This document shows, piece by piece, positions 1 to 9,800 of a DNA stretch of 64,000 nucleotides. Position 1 is the first letter of the stretch. Each line of letters opens with the position of its first letter. The stretch covers positions 1 to 64,000 of the forward strand of contig JAGFIV010000018.1 of NCBI GenBank assembly GCA_024103275.1. Reading direction: 5' to 3'. Source of the DNA: Flavobacteriales bacterium. Lineage in GTDB: Bacteria > Bacteroidota > Bacteroidia > Flavobacteriales_F > PHOS-HE28. The notes beneath the pieces are model-generated. The model was not told the origin of the DNA, did not search any database, and worked only from the letters and a program-made list of their open reading frames with translations. The position numbers were made by a program, and so were the translations under genes.

Positions 1-3000
1 CTTGCCGCCCTTCAGCGGGCTGGGGTTCAGCTCGCTGAACACGATGTAGTTCCGCGGCTTCTTGATCCGGCGGATGAACCCCGAGTCCGGGTCGGAGAAC
101 TCGAACTGGTAGTTCAGCGTCCCGCCCTGGTAGTTGGTGCCCGCCACCTTGTTGGCGAACACCTTGTTGTCCGAACGGTTATTGAACACGCCGCACTCCG
201 CGGGGTGTACGTCCGGCGCCGCCAGGGGCAGGGCGAAACGGTGGTAGCTGCCGTAGCTGCCCGACAGCGGCGGGTTCGCCGGGGTGACGTAGCCATTCTC
301 GAACGTGTCCCCCAGGATCACCTTGCCGTCGAGGGTCCGCAGTTCCCATCCACCGCCGGCTATCCCGTCACCACTGTTGTCGTACAGGTGGAAGCCGTAC
401 CATGCAGGACCGGGGGAGTTGCTGAGGCAGTAGCTTCCGGTGCTCTCAGCGTTGGCCTGGTCCGGGGTTCCGGAAGCAACCACATTGTTCGCGTCGTCCA
501 CGATCTCCCAGTACAACTCACCCGGGTTGGCATCCGCAGTGATGCTCACAACCACGGTATTGCCCGGGCAGGCCAGCGTAGTGATGGCGATGGTGTTGGA
601 GTTGTCCGAACTGCAATTCGCGGATTCGGCGCGTACGCGGTAGTAGTAGGTGGTGCTGGTGTTCAGGCCGCTCACCAACTGGGAGGTCCCGGCAACGGCC
701 AGGTCCTCGTAGCCGGGCACGAAAGAGGGGATGAAGGACTCCGCACGCGTGAACTGCAGGTTGTCGATGGCCGGGCGTGCGCTGGCGTTGTTCTCCACCA
801 GGATCATCACGGGCCCGGGAATCGGCGTGAAGGTCTCATCGAAGACCGAGGCGGTGCTCGAGTAGGCAATGGTGCCGATGGTGGTGGTGGTGCCGAAGCC
901 AGGGCCGCTCAACACCTTCACCGTCAGGACGCCACCGGAACCCGAGAACACTTGCACCACATCGAACCGGATGGAGGTGACACCGCCATCGATCGCCCCG
1001 GATTGCAAGTATGCACCGGCTTGGTTTTGCAGGGCAATGGCCGGGTCGCCGCTGAACACTTCCTGGTCGGTACGGGCCTTGTATGCGGCCCATTCCACGC
1101 CGTCAACACCCGTCCAGTTGCGGGTGAGGTAGGACCCCGGGTTCCCGCTGATGCCGGTAAAGGTCTCCGTGGTGGCCGTGCCTGGGATGATGGTGGACCC
1201 GAAGGTGGGGCTTGTGCTCACGTCCAAGCGGTAGCCGGTGGCCCCGGGCCGGGCATTCCAATTGGCCGTGAATCCGTCCTGCAGGATGCCGCTTGCCGCT
1301 GTGGCCGTGGGGGCGTCCAAAGGCGCGGTCTCAAAGCTGGCCTCGTTCCCGTATGCCGTTCCCCCGTTGTTGGTGACGTAGGCACGGTAGTAGTACATGG
1401 TGCATGCCGCCAGGCCGGTGATATCGCTGGAGAACCCATTCCCGGAAAGGTTGGTGGATGGCACCTGTGTTCCGGTTCCCGGCGTGAAGCCCATGGTGGT
1501 GCTGTACTCGATGCCGTAATCCGTGACGGTGCTGCAGCCCTCATCGTCGATGGTCCCTTCCACGGTGGCGCCACCCTCGTCGATCCCGGAAGCAGAGCCT
1601 GTGCTTGCCGTTGCCGCCGTATTGATGCCTTCGCCGGTAACGGCCACATCCACATCGGCAGCGCCGCCGCCGCCCACGGTGATGTTGCCGTCATAGCTCT
1701 GCACGGCGGTGGGGGTGAAGGTCACCCAGATATCCTGGGAGAAGCTTCCGCCCGGCTGTGCGATGGAAAGGGAGGCCGTGTAGGTGCCCAGCTCCGTGGT
1801 GGAGAACGTGAAGCCGTTGAGCGGGCCCACGGTCACATCATCCGTGGTGAGGTTGGTGCCGGTCACGTTGAAGCTCTGCGGCGTTCCGGCCGTGTTGATG
1901 CACAGGCTGCCAAAGTCGGCCAGGGTGCCCGCGGCCAGGAAGGGCGTGGTGCCTGCATCGGTGGTCACCGTGATGGTGTTGCTGTTGTCACCGGTGGAGC
2001 ATCCGCCCGTGGAGCGGACCCGGTAGTAGTAAGTAGTGGAGGGGGCCAGGCCCGTCACGCTTTGGGAGGTGCCGCCCACGAACAGGTTCTCATAGCCCGG
2101 GACGTAGGAGGCGGAGGAGGCGGCATCGATGGAGATGTCGTCGATGCGGCTGGTGCCCGTATTGGCCACGGTGCCGTTGTTCACCGAGGTGTTGGAGGTC
2201 ATGATCCACCGCAACTGGAGCTGCGATTGGTTGTTGCAGGCCACCGGCAGGGGCAGGTTGATCAGCACGCCGGTGGTCATGTTATTGGCCACGGTGACGG
2301 TCCCCCCGGGCACATCGTTCCAGGTGCCGCCGTTATCGGTGCTGTACTGCACCTTGAAGTCACGGGGCCCGGTGTTGGAGCTTTGTTGCTTCGAGGAGAG
2401 GGTGAGGTCGCTCCATCCGGTGGTCTCCACTTCCACCAGCCAGTACTTGGTTCCGCTGCCCCCGTCCCAATCCACGGAGGAGATGGCCAGGTTGGCCCCG
2501 CCCGGGTAGGTGTATGCGGCCCCGGTGTTCGCGCTGATGTTCTGGGCGGCATTGGCAGGCGTCCCGCTGTCGGCTTGGGTATCGCCATCGGCGAAATCCC
2601 ATCCCGCCACATGGGTGCCCGGCCCGCCGAAGGTGGGGGAGGTGCTCACGTCGAGGTAGTAGCCGGTGGCGCCGCTCACGGCATCCCAGTTGGCGGTGAA
2701 GCTGTTATCGTCCACGTTCGTGCCGGCCGTGGCCGTGGGGTCCACCGGTGTTTCGTCGTCCTGGACCGTGAGGGTGAATGCGTTGTTGCCGCCCACATAG
2801 GGCGTACCCTGCCCGCCGCTGATCCCGGTGATGGTGAAGGTCACGTCCTCATCGCCGTTGCACAGTGCATCGTTGTCCAGGGTGACCACCACATGCTCAT
2901 TCGCGCTGCTGTTGGCCGGGAAGGTCACGGAGGTGGAGTAGCTGTCCACACGGCCCGTGGCGCCGCTGATGCCGATGGTGACGGTGGTGGCGTTGGAGGC

Positions 3001-3816
3001 ATCCGGGTCGGTGATGGCCAAGGCCAGGTTGGTGCTGCCGTCGCCTTCCCCCACGTTGCCGGTGGTGTTCACAAAGGCCACGCTGGTGTTGGGGGTGGCG
3101 GGCACGTCCCAGGAGAGCTGGAAATCATCGATGCCGCTGGTGGGCCTGTTGCCGCTGCCCGAGGAGCTGGAGATAGTGACGATGCGGATCCAGACCGGCC
3201 CGCTATGGTTGTCCAATGCGCTGCCGAAGGCTACGGTCACGCCCTGGTCGGTGAAGGTGCTTCCGCCCGTGGTGATGCTGGCCGGGGAGGTCGTTGCGGC
3301 GGTGAAGGTCGTGGGGGTGGCACCGAAGCCGTAGTCCACGCGCCACGTAACGGTCCGTGAACTTGCGGCATCCAGCGATTGAAGGAGGAAGCTGAGGTTG
3401 AAATTGCTGAGGTTAAGCGTGTTGTCGATCTGCAGGGTGAATGCCGCGCCTGGATCGCCGAAGGTTCCGGTCTGGCGCACGGCCAGGGCGCGGTCGGTGC
3501 TGGCAGCCTGGGTGGCTGAGCTCTCGTTGCCCACCATGCCGGTGGCGGAGGCCGCATTGCGGAAGTTGCCGGATGTACCGCTCCATGCCGTGGCGGTTGC
3601 GGTATAGGTGGCGCTTGATCCCAACGCGGAGGCATTGGCCCCCGTTCGCACCGTCCAGCCGGTGGGCAGCCCTCCCCCAATGGCGTCGAAATCTTCGGTA
3701 TAGGAGGACCCGCTCAGGGTGACCTGCGCGTTGACGGGCACCGCCAGCAGGGCCACCAATGCGGAGCTTCCCAATAGGGACGCCCAACCGGGCAAGGCGT
3801 TTCTGTTTTTTCTCAT
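1..3816 (-). CDS. Large secreted multi-domain adhesin-like protein, C-terminus beyond the window
   Basis: The minus frame is open from the ATG at 3816 to the window edge, about 1272 codons, so the C-terminus is missing. Residues 1-31 form a signal peptide (MRKNRN, hydrophobic core, VNAQ). An N-terminal beta-sandwich follows, then a Calx-beta-like domain near residues 240-355 (VGEGDGS...VVVTLDND). Fibronectin type III (FN3)-like units follow, recognisable by LDVSTSPTFG and TTYYYRVR. Two of them are interrupted by inserted beta-sandwich domains (see findings). An Ig-like domain lies near residues 630-725. The last visible residues (YIVFSELNPSP) resemble the start of a lamin-tail-type domain. 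The signal peptide and architecture fit an outer-surface or secreted T9SS cargo, but the sorting domain would lie outside the window. No catalytic motif is visible, so adhesion is an inference. Confidence 0.85.
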   Translation of the reverse strand, partial: MRKNRNALPGWASLLGSSALVALLAVPVNAQVTLSGSSYTEDFDAIGGGLPTGWTVRTGANASALGSSATYTATATAWSGTSGNFRNAASATGMVGNESSATQAASTDRALAVRQTGTFGDPGAAFTLQIDNTLNLSNFNLSFLLQSLDAASSRTVTWRVDYGFGATPTTFTAATTSPASITTGGSTFTDQGVTVAFGSALDNHSGPVWIRIVTISSSSGSGNRPTSGIDDFQLSWDVPATPNTSVAFVNTTGNVGEGDGSTNLALAITDPDASNATTVTIGISGATGRVDSYSTSVTFPANSSANEHVVVTLDNDALCNGDEDVTFTITGISGGQGTPYVGGNNAFTLTVQDDETPVDPTATAGTNVDDNSFTANWDAVSGATGYYLDVSTSPTFGGPGTHVAGWDFADGDTQADSGTPANAAQNISANTGAAYTYPGGANLAISSVDWDGGSGTKYWLVEVETTGWSDLTLSSKQQSSNTGPRDFKVQYSTDNGGTWNDVPGGTVTVANNMTTGVLINLPLPVACNNQSQLQLRWIMTSNTSVNNGTVANTGTSRIDDISIDAASSASYVPGYENLFVGGTSQSVTGLAPSTTYYYRVRSTGGCSTGDNSNTITVTTDAGTTPFLAAGTLADFGSLCINTAGTPQSFNVTGTNLTTDDVTVGPLNGFTFSTTELGTYTASLSIAQPGGSFSQDIWVTFTPTAVQSYDGNITVGGGGAADVDVAVTGEGINTAATASTGSASGIDEGGATVEGTIDDEGCSTVTDYGIEYSTTMGFTPGTGTQVPSTNLSGNGFSSDITGLAACTMYYYRAYVTNNGGTAYGNEASFETAPLDAPTATAASGILQDGFTANWNARPGATGYRLDVSTSPTFGSTIIPGTATTETFTGISGNPGSYLTRNWTGVDGVEWAAYKARTDQEVFSGDPAIALQNQAGAYLQSGAIDGGVTSIRFDVVQVFSGSGGVLTVKVLSGPGFGTTTTIGTIAYSSTASVFDETFTPIPGPVMILVENNASARPAIDNLQFTRAESFIPSFVPGYEDLAVAGTSQLVSGLNTSTTYYYRVRAESANCSSDNSNTIAITTLACPGNTVVVSITADANPGELYWEIVDDANNVVASGTPDQANAESTGSYCLSNSPGPAWYGFHLYDNSGDGIAGGGWELRTLDGKVILGDTFENGYVTPANPPLSGSYGSYHRFALPLAAPDVHPAECGVFNNRSDNKVFANKVAGTNYQGGTLNYQFEFSDPDSGFIRRIKKPRNYIVFSELNPSPLKGGK

Positions 3817-4273
3817 GGTTCTGAAAGTTGTTGGGTTAGGGGATTGCAGATCTGCGAAAGATCGGGATGGTTGTACGTTCGGCATGCCTGCCAAGGGTGA
3901 CCGGCACGGATAAAGATCATGGGCATCGAAAGTAGGATGTCAGGTTTTTTCCAAACCTTACTTATGAACATGTGTTGAAATCATTTGACGGGTTGATTCC
4001 TGCTTTACTGGTGCCCGGGGAATTGCTGCAATGCCTTTCGGGGGCGTGGTCCCTTCCCGATTTGTATTCCAATGGCTGCTGCCCCGTTGGGCCGAACGTC
4101 CACGAAGTGATCGTCCCCGAAGGGCATCGCCGCCAAACTGAAATGCTGCCAAGGGAAAAGCAGCCTCCCTGGTTGGGGACATGCATGCAGGCCGGACAGA
4201 TCAAGGGAGTGAGTATGGGCCTCTGGATATTCCCCGGACATCAGTAATTCCCGGTTCAACCAGTGAAAAGCAA
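3817..4273. other. Intergenic stretch without a recognisable gene
   Basis: About 450 bp separate two minus-strand exported-protein genes. The base composition is lower in GC than the flanking genes. Short open frames exist on both strands (about 3972-4247 plus and 4005-4259 minus), but neither has a recognisable motif or a convincing upstream signal. Apart from the candidate promoter at 3927-3954 I see nothing functional here. Confidence 0.5.
3927..3954 (-). promoter_or_regulatory. Candidate Bacteroidota promoter for the 3816 gene
   Basis: On the minus strand TTG (3954-3952) is followed after 17 bp by TACTTTCG (3934-3927). This is one base from the Bacteroidota consensus TTG-N17-23-TAnnTTTG and lies about 110 bp before the start codon. 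The same TTCG variant precedes several other genes in this window. Confidence 0.4.
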
Positions 4274-4300
4274 ACGGGGCCGCCCCGTTGGCGGCCCCGT
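4274..4300 (-). terminator. Rho-independent terminator of the 4322-6568 gene
   Basis: An 11-bp perfect GC-rich stem (ACGGGGCCGCC, loop CCGTT, GGCGGCCCCGT) starts 21 bp past the stop codon. On the minus strand it is followed by TTTGCTTTT. Confidence 0.8.
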
Positions 4301-4321
4301 TGCTCTCCGTTCAACAGGTGA

Positions 4322-6568
4322 TCACTGCTTCACGAATCGCAGGTTGGTCAAGTTGTTTCCATGCACATCTTGTGCCTTCAGGATATACACCCCCGGTGCC
4401 AGTTCGGCGATGTTGATGGCGTCCAGGCGATGGACCTTCATCACCAGGTTGCCCACCAGGTCGAAGATCCGGGCTTGCGCGGCCTTCCCGTTCGGGTCCC
4501 TCAGCACGAGCCGGTCATGTGCCGGGTTGGGCCACACTGCCAGGCCGTCGGAGGCTGTTTCGCGGATGCCGCTTCCCATGGTCACGTCCACGCTGTAATC
4601 CTCGGCTTGTCCGAAGCTGTAATCGTCGCACGGGTCGGCCGGCGGGGTGTTGAAGTTCTTCACCACGCGCATGCGGGTGGTGCCCAGCATGGCGTTGGCG
4701 GGCACTTCCACGGTGGCAGTGATCGCCGTGTCACAAACCGATCCCCTTATACTACCCAGTTCAACCATGGTCTCGAACACCTGGTCCTGGTCCCAGTCGA
4801 AGAAGGCATTGATGTACGTGGTAAAGGTTCCGGCGGTGTTGCCCGTTGCGGAAATGGTATAGCTGCCTCCCCGTTCCACGGTGGCGTGGATGGCGGTAAA
4901 GTTCTCCCAGGCGGGGCTGCCGTCAACATCCGGGGGGCTGTCGTTGTCGATGCCCGCGAAGGTGACATTGCAGATAGGCTCCACCGCAGCGGTGAAATCG
5001 ATGGTGTTGCAATAGCCTTCAAAGATGTCCTCACCGTCGCTCCAACTGCTGGTGTCGCCCACGGAACAGATGCTGCGCACGTAAACCACGTACAGGCTGT
5101 CGGACAGGATGCCGTTCAGGGTCAACGGGCTGTCGGCGATCACCCCGGAATCCACAAGGCCGGCCGGGCCGGAACCGGGATCCCCGCTCACGCGGAGTTC
5201 CCACTGGTATTCCATGGCATTGGGATTGTCGTCCCAGGATACCACGGCGGTCCCTGCATTCACGCTGTCCAGGTCCACGTCCGAGGGAGGTTGGCAGAAA
5301 GGCTCGGTGCCCACGCACACCTCGAAGACGGATGTTTGCATCGGGGTGCTCGTCCAGGTGTACACCTGCAGGAAGTACTGCGTCCCCGCCGTCAGGCCGT
5401 CGATGTCCATGGTTTGCGGGTCCGAGCAGCTGCCCGGCACCAGTTGCAGGTTGTTGCAATCCCCCGTCCAGAGCGCCATGTACATGTCGGTGGTGGAGCC
5501 GGTGATGTTGATCAGGCTGATGCGGTGCTGCGTTGCCGTGGCGGTGAAGGTGAACCATACGTCATCGTCGGCCGTTCCCCCGCACTCCGAGTCAATACCC
5601 GAATCAGTGGCGCCGGTCACGGTGCCAGGTGTGGTGGTGCCGCAGTTGTAGTCCGGGTTCACCGTGAGGGCGATGGCCCCTGTGCATTCATCGTTGCTGA
5701 TGCCGGTGACGAAATTGACGCCGCTGCTCCAATTGCTGAAGTTGCCGTCCCCGCAATCGGCGCGCACGAACACCGTGTACGACGTGCCGGCGTTAAGCCC
5801 CGTGATGTTCATGTTATTGCCGTCCCCTTGGGCCACTTCGTTACTGCCGTTCGGGGTGGCACCCGTGGTCACCGCCCACTGGTATCCCGCACTGCCATTG
5901 TCCGTCCAACTGACGGTGGCGCCCGAAGTGGTCACATTGGAAACGGCCAGGTCGGTCGGGGGCGCACAGGCGACCGCTTCCAGGCGGATGTTGTCCAAGG
6001 CCCACCACCAACGCCAGTCGCCGCCATAGTGGAAGCGGACCTGTGCCGTGGTGCTGCCGCCGGTGGCAGCGGTGATGTCAATGGAGTGCGGGACCGCCGG
6101 GTTGGGATAGCCCACGCTGGTCTCGGCCACATCGTACACCACGGTCCACTGGGTGCCATCCCAAACCTGGACATTGGCTATGGTGGGGGAAACATGCCGG
6201 TATTGCTGGTCAAACCCGAGGATGTAGTTGCCTGGGCCGGAGGCGTCGAATACGGGGGAATACAGGTCAGCTGCGGAACTGTCCGCATCCAAGCCGCAGG
6301 CATCGCTGTCGAAGATGGCGAAATCCGAATCGAAGCCGGCTCCGGTGATGGTCCTTGCGCCGGGATTGTTGAAGGTCCAGGTACAGGTGCCTGCCGTCTG
6401 CATCACGGTGAAGCCTTCGCTGCTGGCCCCGCCGGTGAAGGATTCGTTGAAGATCACTTGGGCCGATGCCCCCATGGTCATCAGTGCGAATGCCCCCGTC
6501 ATCAATGCCTGCCGCCCCAGGGATCGGGTCGGGCAGCGGCCGCTGCGCTCGTGGTACTTGTTTTTCAT
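4322..6568 (-). CDS. Secreted T9SS cargo with adhesin-like, FN3, PPC-like and GEVED domains
   Basis: A protein of 748 aa. I chose the ATG at 6568 because it begins a proper signal peptide (MKNKYHERS, hydrophobic stretch, GASAQ). The open frame extends further upstream only through unlikely sequence. Domains in order: an N-terminal jelly-roll (starts FNESFTGGASSEGF), an FN3 unit, a pre-peptidase C-terminal (PPC)-like domain (NDECTGAIAL...ADDDVWFTFTA), a second FN3 unit, and a GEVED domain (INAFFDWDQD...FGQAEDYSV). A type A T9SS sorting domain follows, about 70 residues (VWPNPAHDRL...LAPGVYILKA), ending FVKQ. It should be exported across the outer membrane by the T9SS and anchored or released there. 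No enzyme motif is visible. Its N-terminal domain is nearly duplicated in the next upstream gene (6802-10044). Confidence 0.9.
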   Translation of the reverse strand: MKNKYHERSGRCPTRSLGRQALMTGAFALMTMGASAQVIFNESFTGGASSEGFTVMQTAGTCTWTFNNPGARTITGAGFDSDFAIFDSDACGLDADSSAADLYSPVFDASGPGNYILGFDQQYRHVSPTIANVQVWDGTQWTVVYDVAETSVGYPNPAVPHSIDITAATGGSTTAQVRFHYGGDWRWWWALDNIRLEAVACAPPTDLAVSNVTTSGATVSWTDNGSAGYQWAVTTGATPNGSNEVAQGDGNNMNITGLNAGTSYTVFVRADCGDGNFSNWSSGVNFVTGISNDECTGAIALTVNPDYNCGTTTPGTVTGATDSGIDSECGGTADDDVWFTFTATATQHRISLINITGSTTDMYMALWTGDCNNLQLVPGSCSDPQTMDIDGLTAGTQYFLQVYTWTSTPMQTSVFEVCVGTEPFCQPPSDVDLDSVNAGTAVVSWDDNPNAMEYQWELRVSGDPGSGPAGLVDSGVIADSPLTLNGILSDSLYVVYVRSICSVGDTSSWSDGEDIFEGYCNTIDFTAAVEPICNVTFAGIDNDSPPDVDGSPAWENFTAIHATVERGGSYTISATGNTAGTFTTYINAFFDWDQDQVFETMVELGSIRGSVCDTAITATVEVPANAMLGTTRMRVVKNFNTPPADPCDDYSFGQAEDYSVDVTMGSGIRETASDGLAVWPNPAHDRLVLRDPNGKAAQARIFDLVGNLVMKVHRLDAINIAELAPGVYILKAQDVHGNNLTNLRFVKQ

Positions 6569-6637
6569 CGTATTGGGTTTTGAGGTTTGAACGACATCCT
6601 TGTGCCATCCCCGATCATTATTTGGGGGTGCCGCGGT

Positions 6638-6645
6638 CGAAACTA
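6638..6645 (-). promoter_or_regulatory. Candidate -7 element for the 6568 gene
   Basis: The minus strand reads TAGTTTCG, one base from TAnnTTTG, about 70 bp upstream of the start codon. No clear TTG lies at the -33 distance. Confidence 0.3.
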
Positions 6646-6754
6646 CATTGGCCGTAGGGCCACCGATGCGGGAAAAAGCATTTTTTAGGGTTTCCCCTTC
6701 CATCGGCTTGCCGGGCCGGGAAGGCCAGCGGTGCGGGTCCGGCCGCCCCCAAAT

Positions 6755-6785
6755 GGGAAAAGGCCCCCGGTGGAGGCCCTTTCCC
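6755..6785 (-). terminator. Terminator of the 6802-10044 gene
   Basis: Arms 6755-6765 (GGGAAAAGGCC) and 6775-6785 (GGCCCTTTCCC) pair with a single mismatch around a 9-nt loop, 17 bp past the stop codon. The downstream T-run is short, so this could also be a weak terminator. Confidence 0.55.
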
Positions 6786-6801
6786 TTGGTTGCAGGAAAT
6801 C

Positions 6802-9800
6802 TTATTGCTTCACGAAACGCGTGCGTGCGGCGGCACGTCCGGTTTCGTCCATCATCAAAAGGCTGTAATTGCCCGGTGCCAAATTGGTTATATCCAAGCG
6901 GGTGGCCTGTGCCCTTTCGATGATCAGTTGTCCCAGCGCATCGAACACCTTCACGTGGGCGGCCCGCCCAGCGGGGGTGGTGATGAACAGTTCCGTGCTG
7001 GCCGGATTGGGGTGGATGGCCAGCCCGTTGTATGCCACGATCTCGGCCACGCCCACGTTTTCGGCGCAAACACAATCGTTGCTCCAAATGCCCCCGAATC
7101 CCGATGCCGCGATGCAGGGCGTTCCGGGCAAGGCAGGTCCGCCTTCCACGCCTTCACAGTCAACCACGGCACTGGCCGGGGAGATCTCCACGCCATAGTC
7201 CTCCGCCTCCCCAAAGGTTGCCGACGTGCAAGGGTCCGGAGTGGTGCCGGCATATGCCAGCATGACCCTCATCCGCGTGGTGCCCACCTGGGCATCGGCA
7301 GGCACGGTGATCGCGAGGTGGAAGGGCCCGGGCTGATCCACCCCGGCGGCCAATGTGTACACCTCGCCGGCATCATTCAGGATGCCGTTGTGGTTCCAAT
7401 CGATGAACGCGTACACGTATTCACTCCCATCGGCGAAGATGGTCACGGACAAAGTGTCCGTTCCGCCCAGTTCCACCTGGGCCACCTGCGCGGTATAGTC
7501 CACCGGTCCGCCGGCGTCGCCTGCACTGGGGTTGTTGATCCCGGCATAGGTGACCTGGGTGATGTGCTCGAAGCTCACGTCGGTGAATTCCGACTCGCAG
7601 TAACAGTCCGTCGGTGGGTTGATCACCACTTCAAGCGGCGTGCTGGCGGCCGTGCCTCCGGTGGCGCAGGTCATCTGCACGCGGTACCAGGTGGTCTCCG
7701 CCTGGGTGGTGGTATAGGTCGGCTCGGTGCTGTTACCGGACGCATTGGACCAGGTGTTGCCGTCAGCGGAGGTCTCCCATTGGTACGTGTATCCGCCTAC
7801 CTGGCCCGGGTCGTTCGAAATGGACAAGGTAAAGGCGGTCCCTGCGCAGATGTTGGCCGGCCCGGTTGTCAGGCCCGGGTCAGGCGTTCCCGAACAGTTG
7901 TCCAGCACGATCACCGAGATGTCATCCAGGTAGAGATAGAATTGGTTGGCCGTGGAATAGCACTTGAAGCCGATGTAGTAGGTACCGTCCACAGCGGGCA
8001 TGAAATCCACCACGTTCGTGTTCGCCGCGTTGTTGTTGATGGTGGGATGGTCCGCCAGCGGGACCGACATGCTGGCAGCAGTGGCTCCTTCCCCGTAGAA
8101 GACGCCCATCGCCTCCGTATAGCTGGTGAGGTAGTTGGCGTATTTATAGGTGAGGCGATAGGGCGTGCCCCCGGTGAGTTCGAGCCCTTGGGTAAAGAGC
8201 CAGCTGTCCATGGGCGGGCTGTTGCTCGGCGTGTAGCTCACGCGTGCCGCCTTTCCCGTGAACCCTGGCGTGAGCGGGGCATCCGTGGTGGTCCATGGGT
8301 TGCCGCTGAGGGTCTCAATGCTCATGCAGTTAGGGATCGCGGGTACCGTGACCGATTCAAAGTCCTCCATGTAGGGTACCGCGGTGCTGAGGCACAAGGT
8401 GTGGAAGACCAAGGGTTCATCGGCCCAGTAGCTGAGGTCCCCGCCGCCGCAGTTGGCCCGTACGTACACTGTGTATTGCGTGTCCGGGTCCAGGCCGGTG
8501 GCGCTGGCCGAGGTCACGCCGGCGGCCACAGTCCCGCTCGCGGCGGGGTTGGGATCTCCGGGGTTGCCATCGGAACGCACCTCCCATTCATACCCCTCTG
8601 CCGGATCCGACGCGCTCGCATTCCATGTGAAGTCGACGCCATCGGTGAAGGCTTGCACCAGGGTGGTCCCGTTCGGTTGCTCACAAGTGGGCGACACCAC
8701 CACCTTGATGTCATCCAGGTAGAGGCTCAACTGGTTGGCCTGGGAATAGCACTGGAAACCAATGTAGTACACACCGGTTGCCGCCGGGGTGAAGTCAATG
8801 GTATCCACCAGCACATCCGTGGTTTGGATTACGTCATGGTAGCGCAGGAAGGTGGTCATCGCCGCGCCGTTTGTCGCGGTTCCGTAGGCGGAGGCCATGC
8901 GCTCGACAAAAGAGGAGGATGAATTGGTGAACTTGTAGGTCAATCGGTATGAAGTGCCCGCCTGCAGCTGCAGCCCTTGGGTGAAAAGCCAGCTGTTCAT
9001 GTCCGGGCTCCCGCTTGGTGTCCAGCTTATCCGGGCGGCATTGCCGGTCATGCCCGCGGGCGGGTATGCGTTCGTTTGCCACGGATTCCCCGAGATGTTG
9101 TCGATGCTCATGCAATTGGGCAGGGCGGGCGGGGCCACGCTGTTGAAATCCTCGAAATAGGGTACGGTAGTCGAGCTGCACAGCGTGGTGAAGGGGATGC
9201 CGGGGCTCCAGCCGCTGAAGCCGCCATTCCCGCAATCCGAGCGCACGAAAAGCATGTAGTTCGTGTTCGGCATCAGGCCGTCCGCCCCCATGTTGTTGCC
9301 GTCGCCGGAGGCCACCGCGTTGGATCCATCGGGTTCGTCGCCGGTGGTGATCACCCATTCGTACCCGACGCTCCCATTGTCCGTCCAGGTGATGTGGGCA
9401 TCGGTGCTCGTTATGTCCAGTACGGCCGCGCCCGGCGGATAAATGCAATCCATGCCTTCCAACACGATGTGGTCCAACGCCCAGAACCAGGACCAGTCGC
9501 CGGCATAATGGAAGCGGAACTGTGCCTGGGTGCTGCCACCTGCCGCCGCGGTGATGTCCACGCTGGTGGTGACCGCCGGACCGGGGTCGCCCACATTGCC
9601 GCCCACGGGGCTGTATACCTGGGTCCATGCGATGCCATTCCACACCTCCACGGCCGCCTCCGTGCCGTTCAGGTCACGGTACACTTGGCCGAAACTGAGC
9701 AGCATGACGTTGGCTGCGGAGGCATCGAAGGTCGGGGAGACCAGATAGGCCCCCGCCTGGCCGCCCCCGAACCCGCAGAAATCGCTGTCGAAGATGGCGA

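Noticed and set aside
205-3360. Very long plus-strand open frame opposite the first secreted protein, and similar long mirror frames at about 4361-6583, 6790-8922, 12574-14766, 18919-20325 and 26677-28353
   Set aside because: They lie codon-for-codon or out of register opposite real genes, lack start signals and motifs, and result from the high-GC codon use that removes stop codons on the other strand.
3972-4259. Small overlapping open frames on both strands in the 3817-4273 gap
   Set aside because: No family resemblance, no upstream promoter element and no terminator; open frames of this length are expected by chance here.
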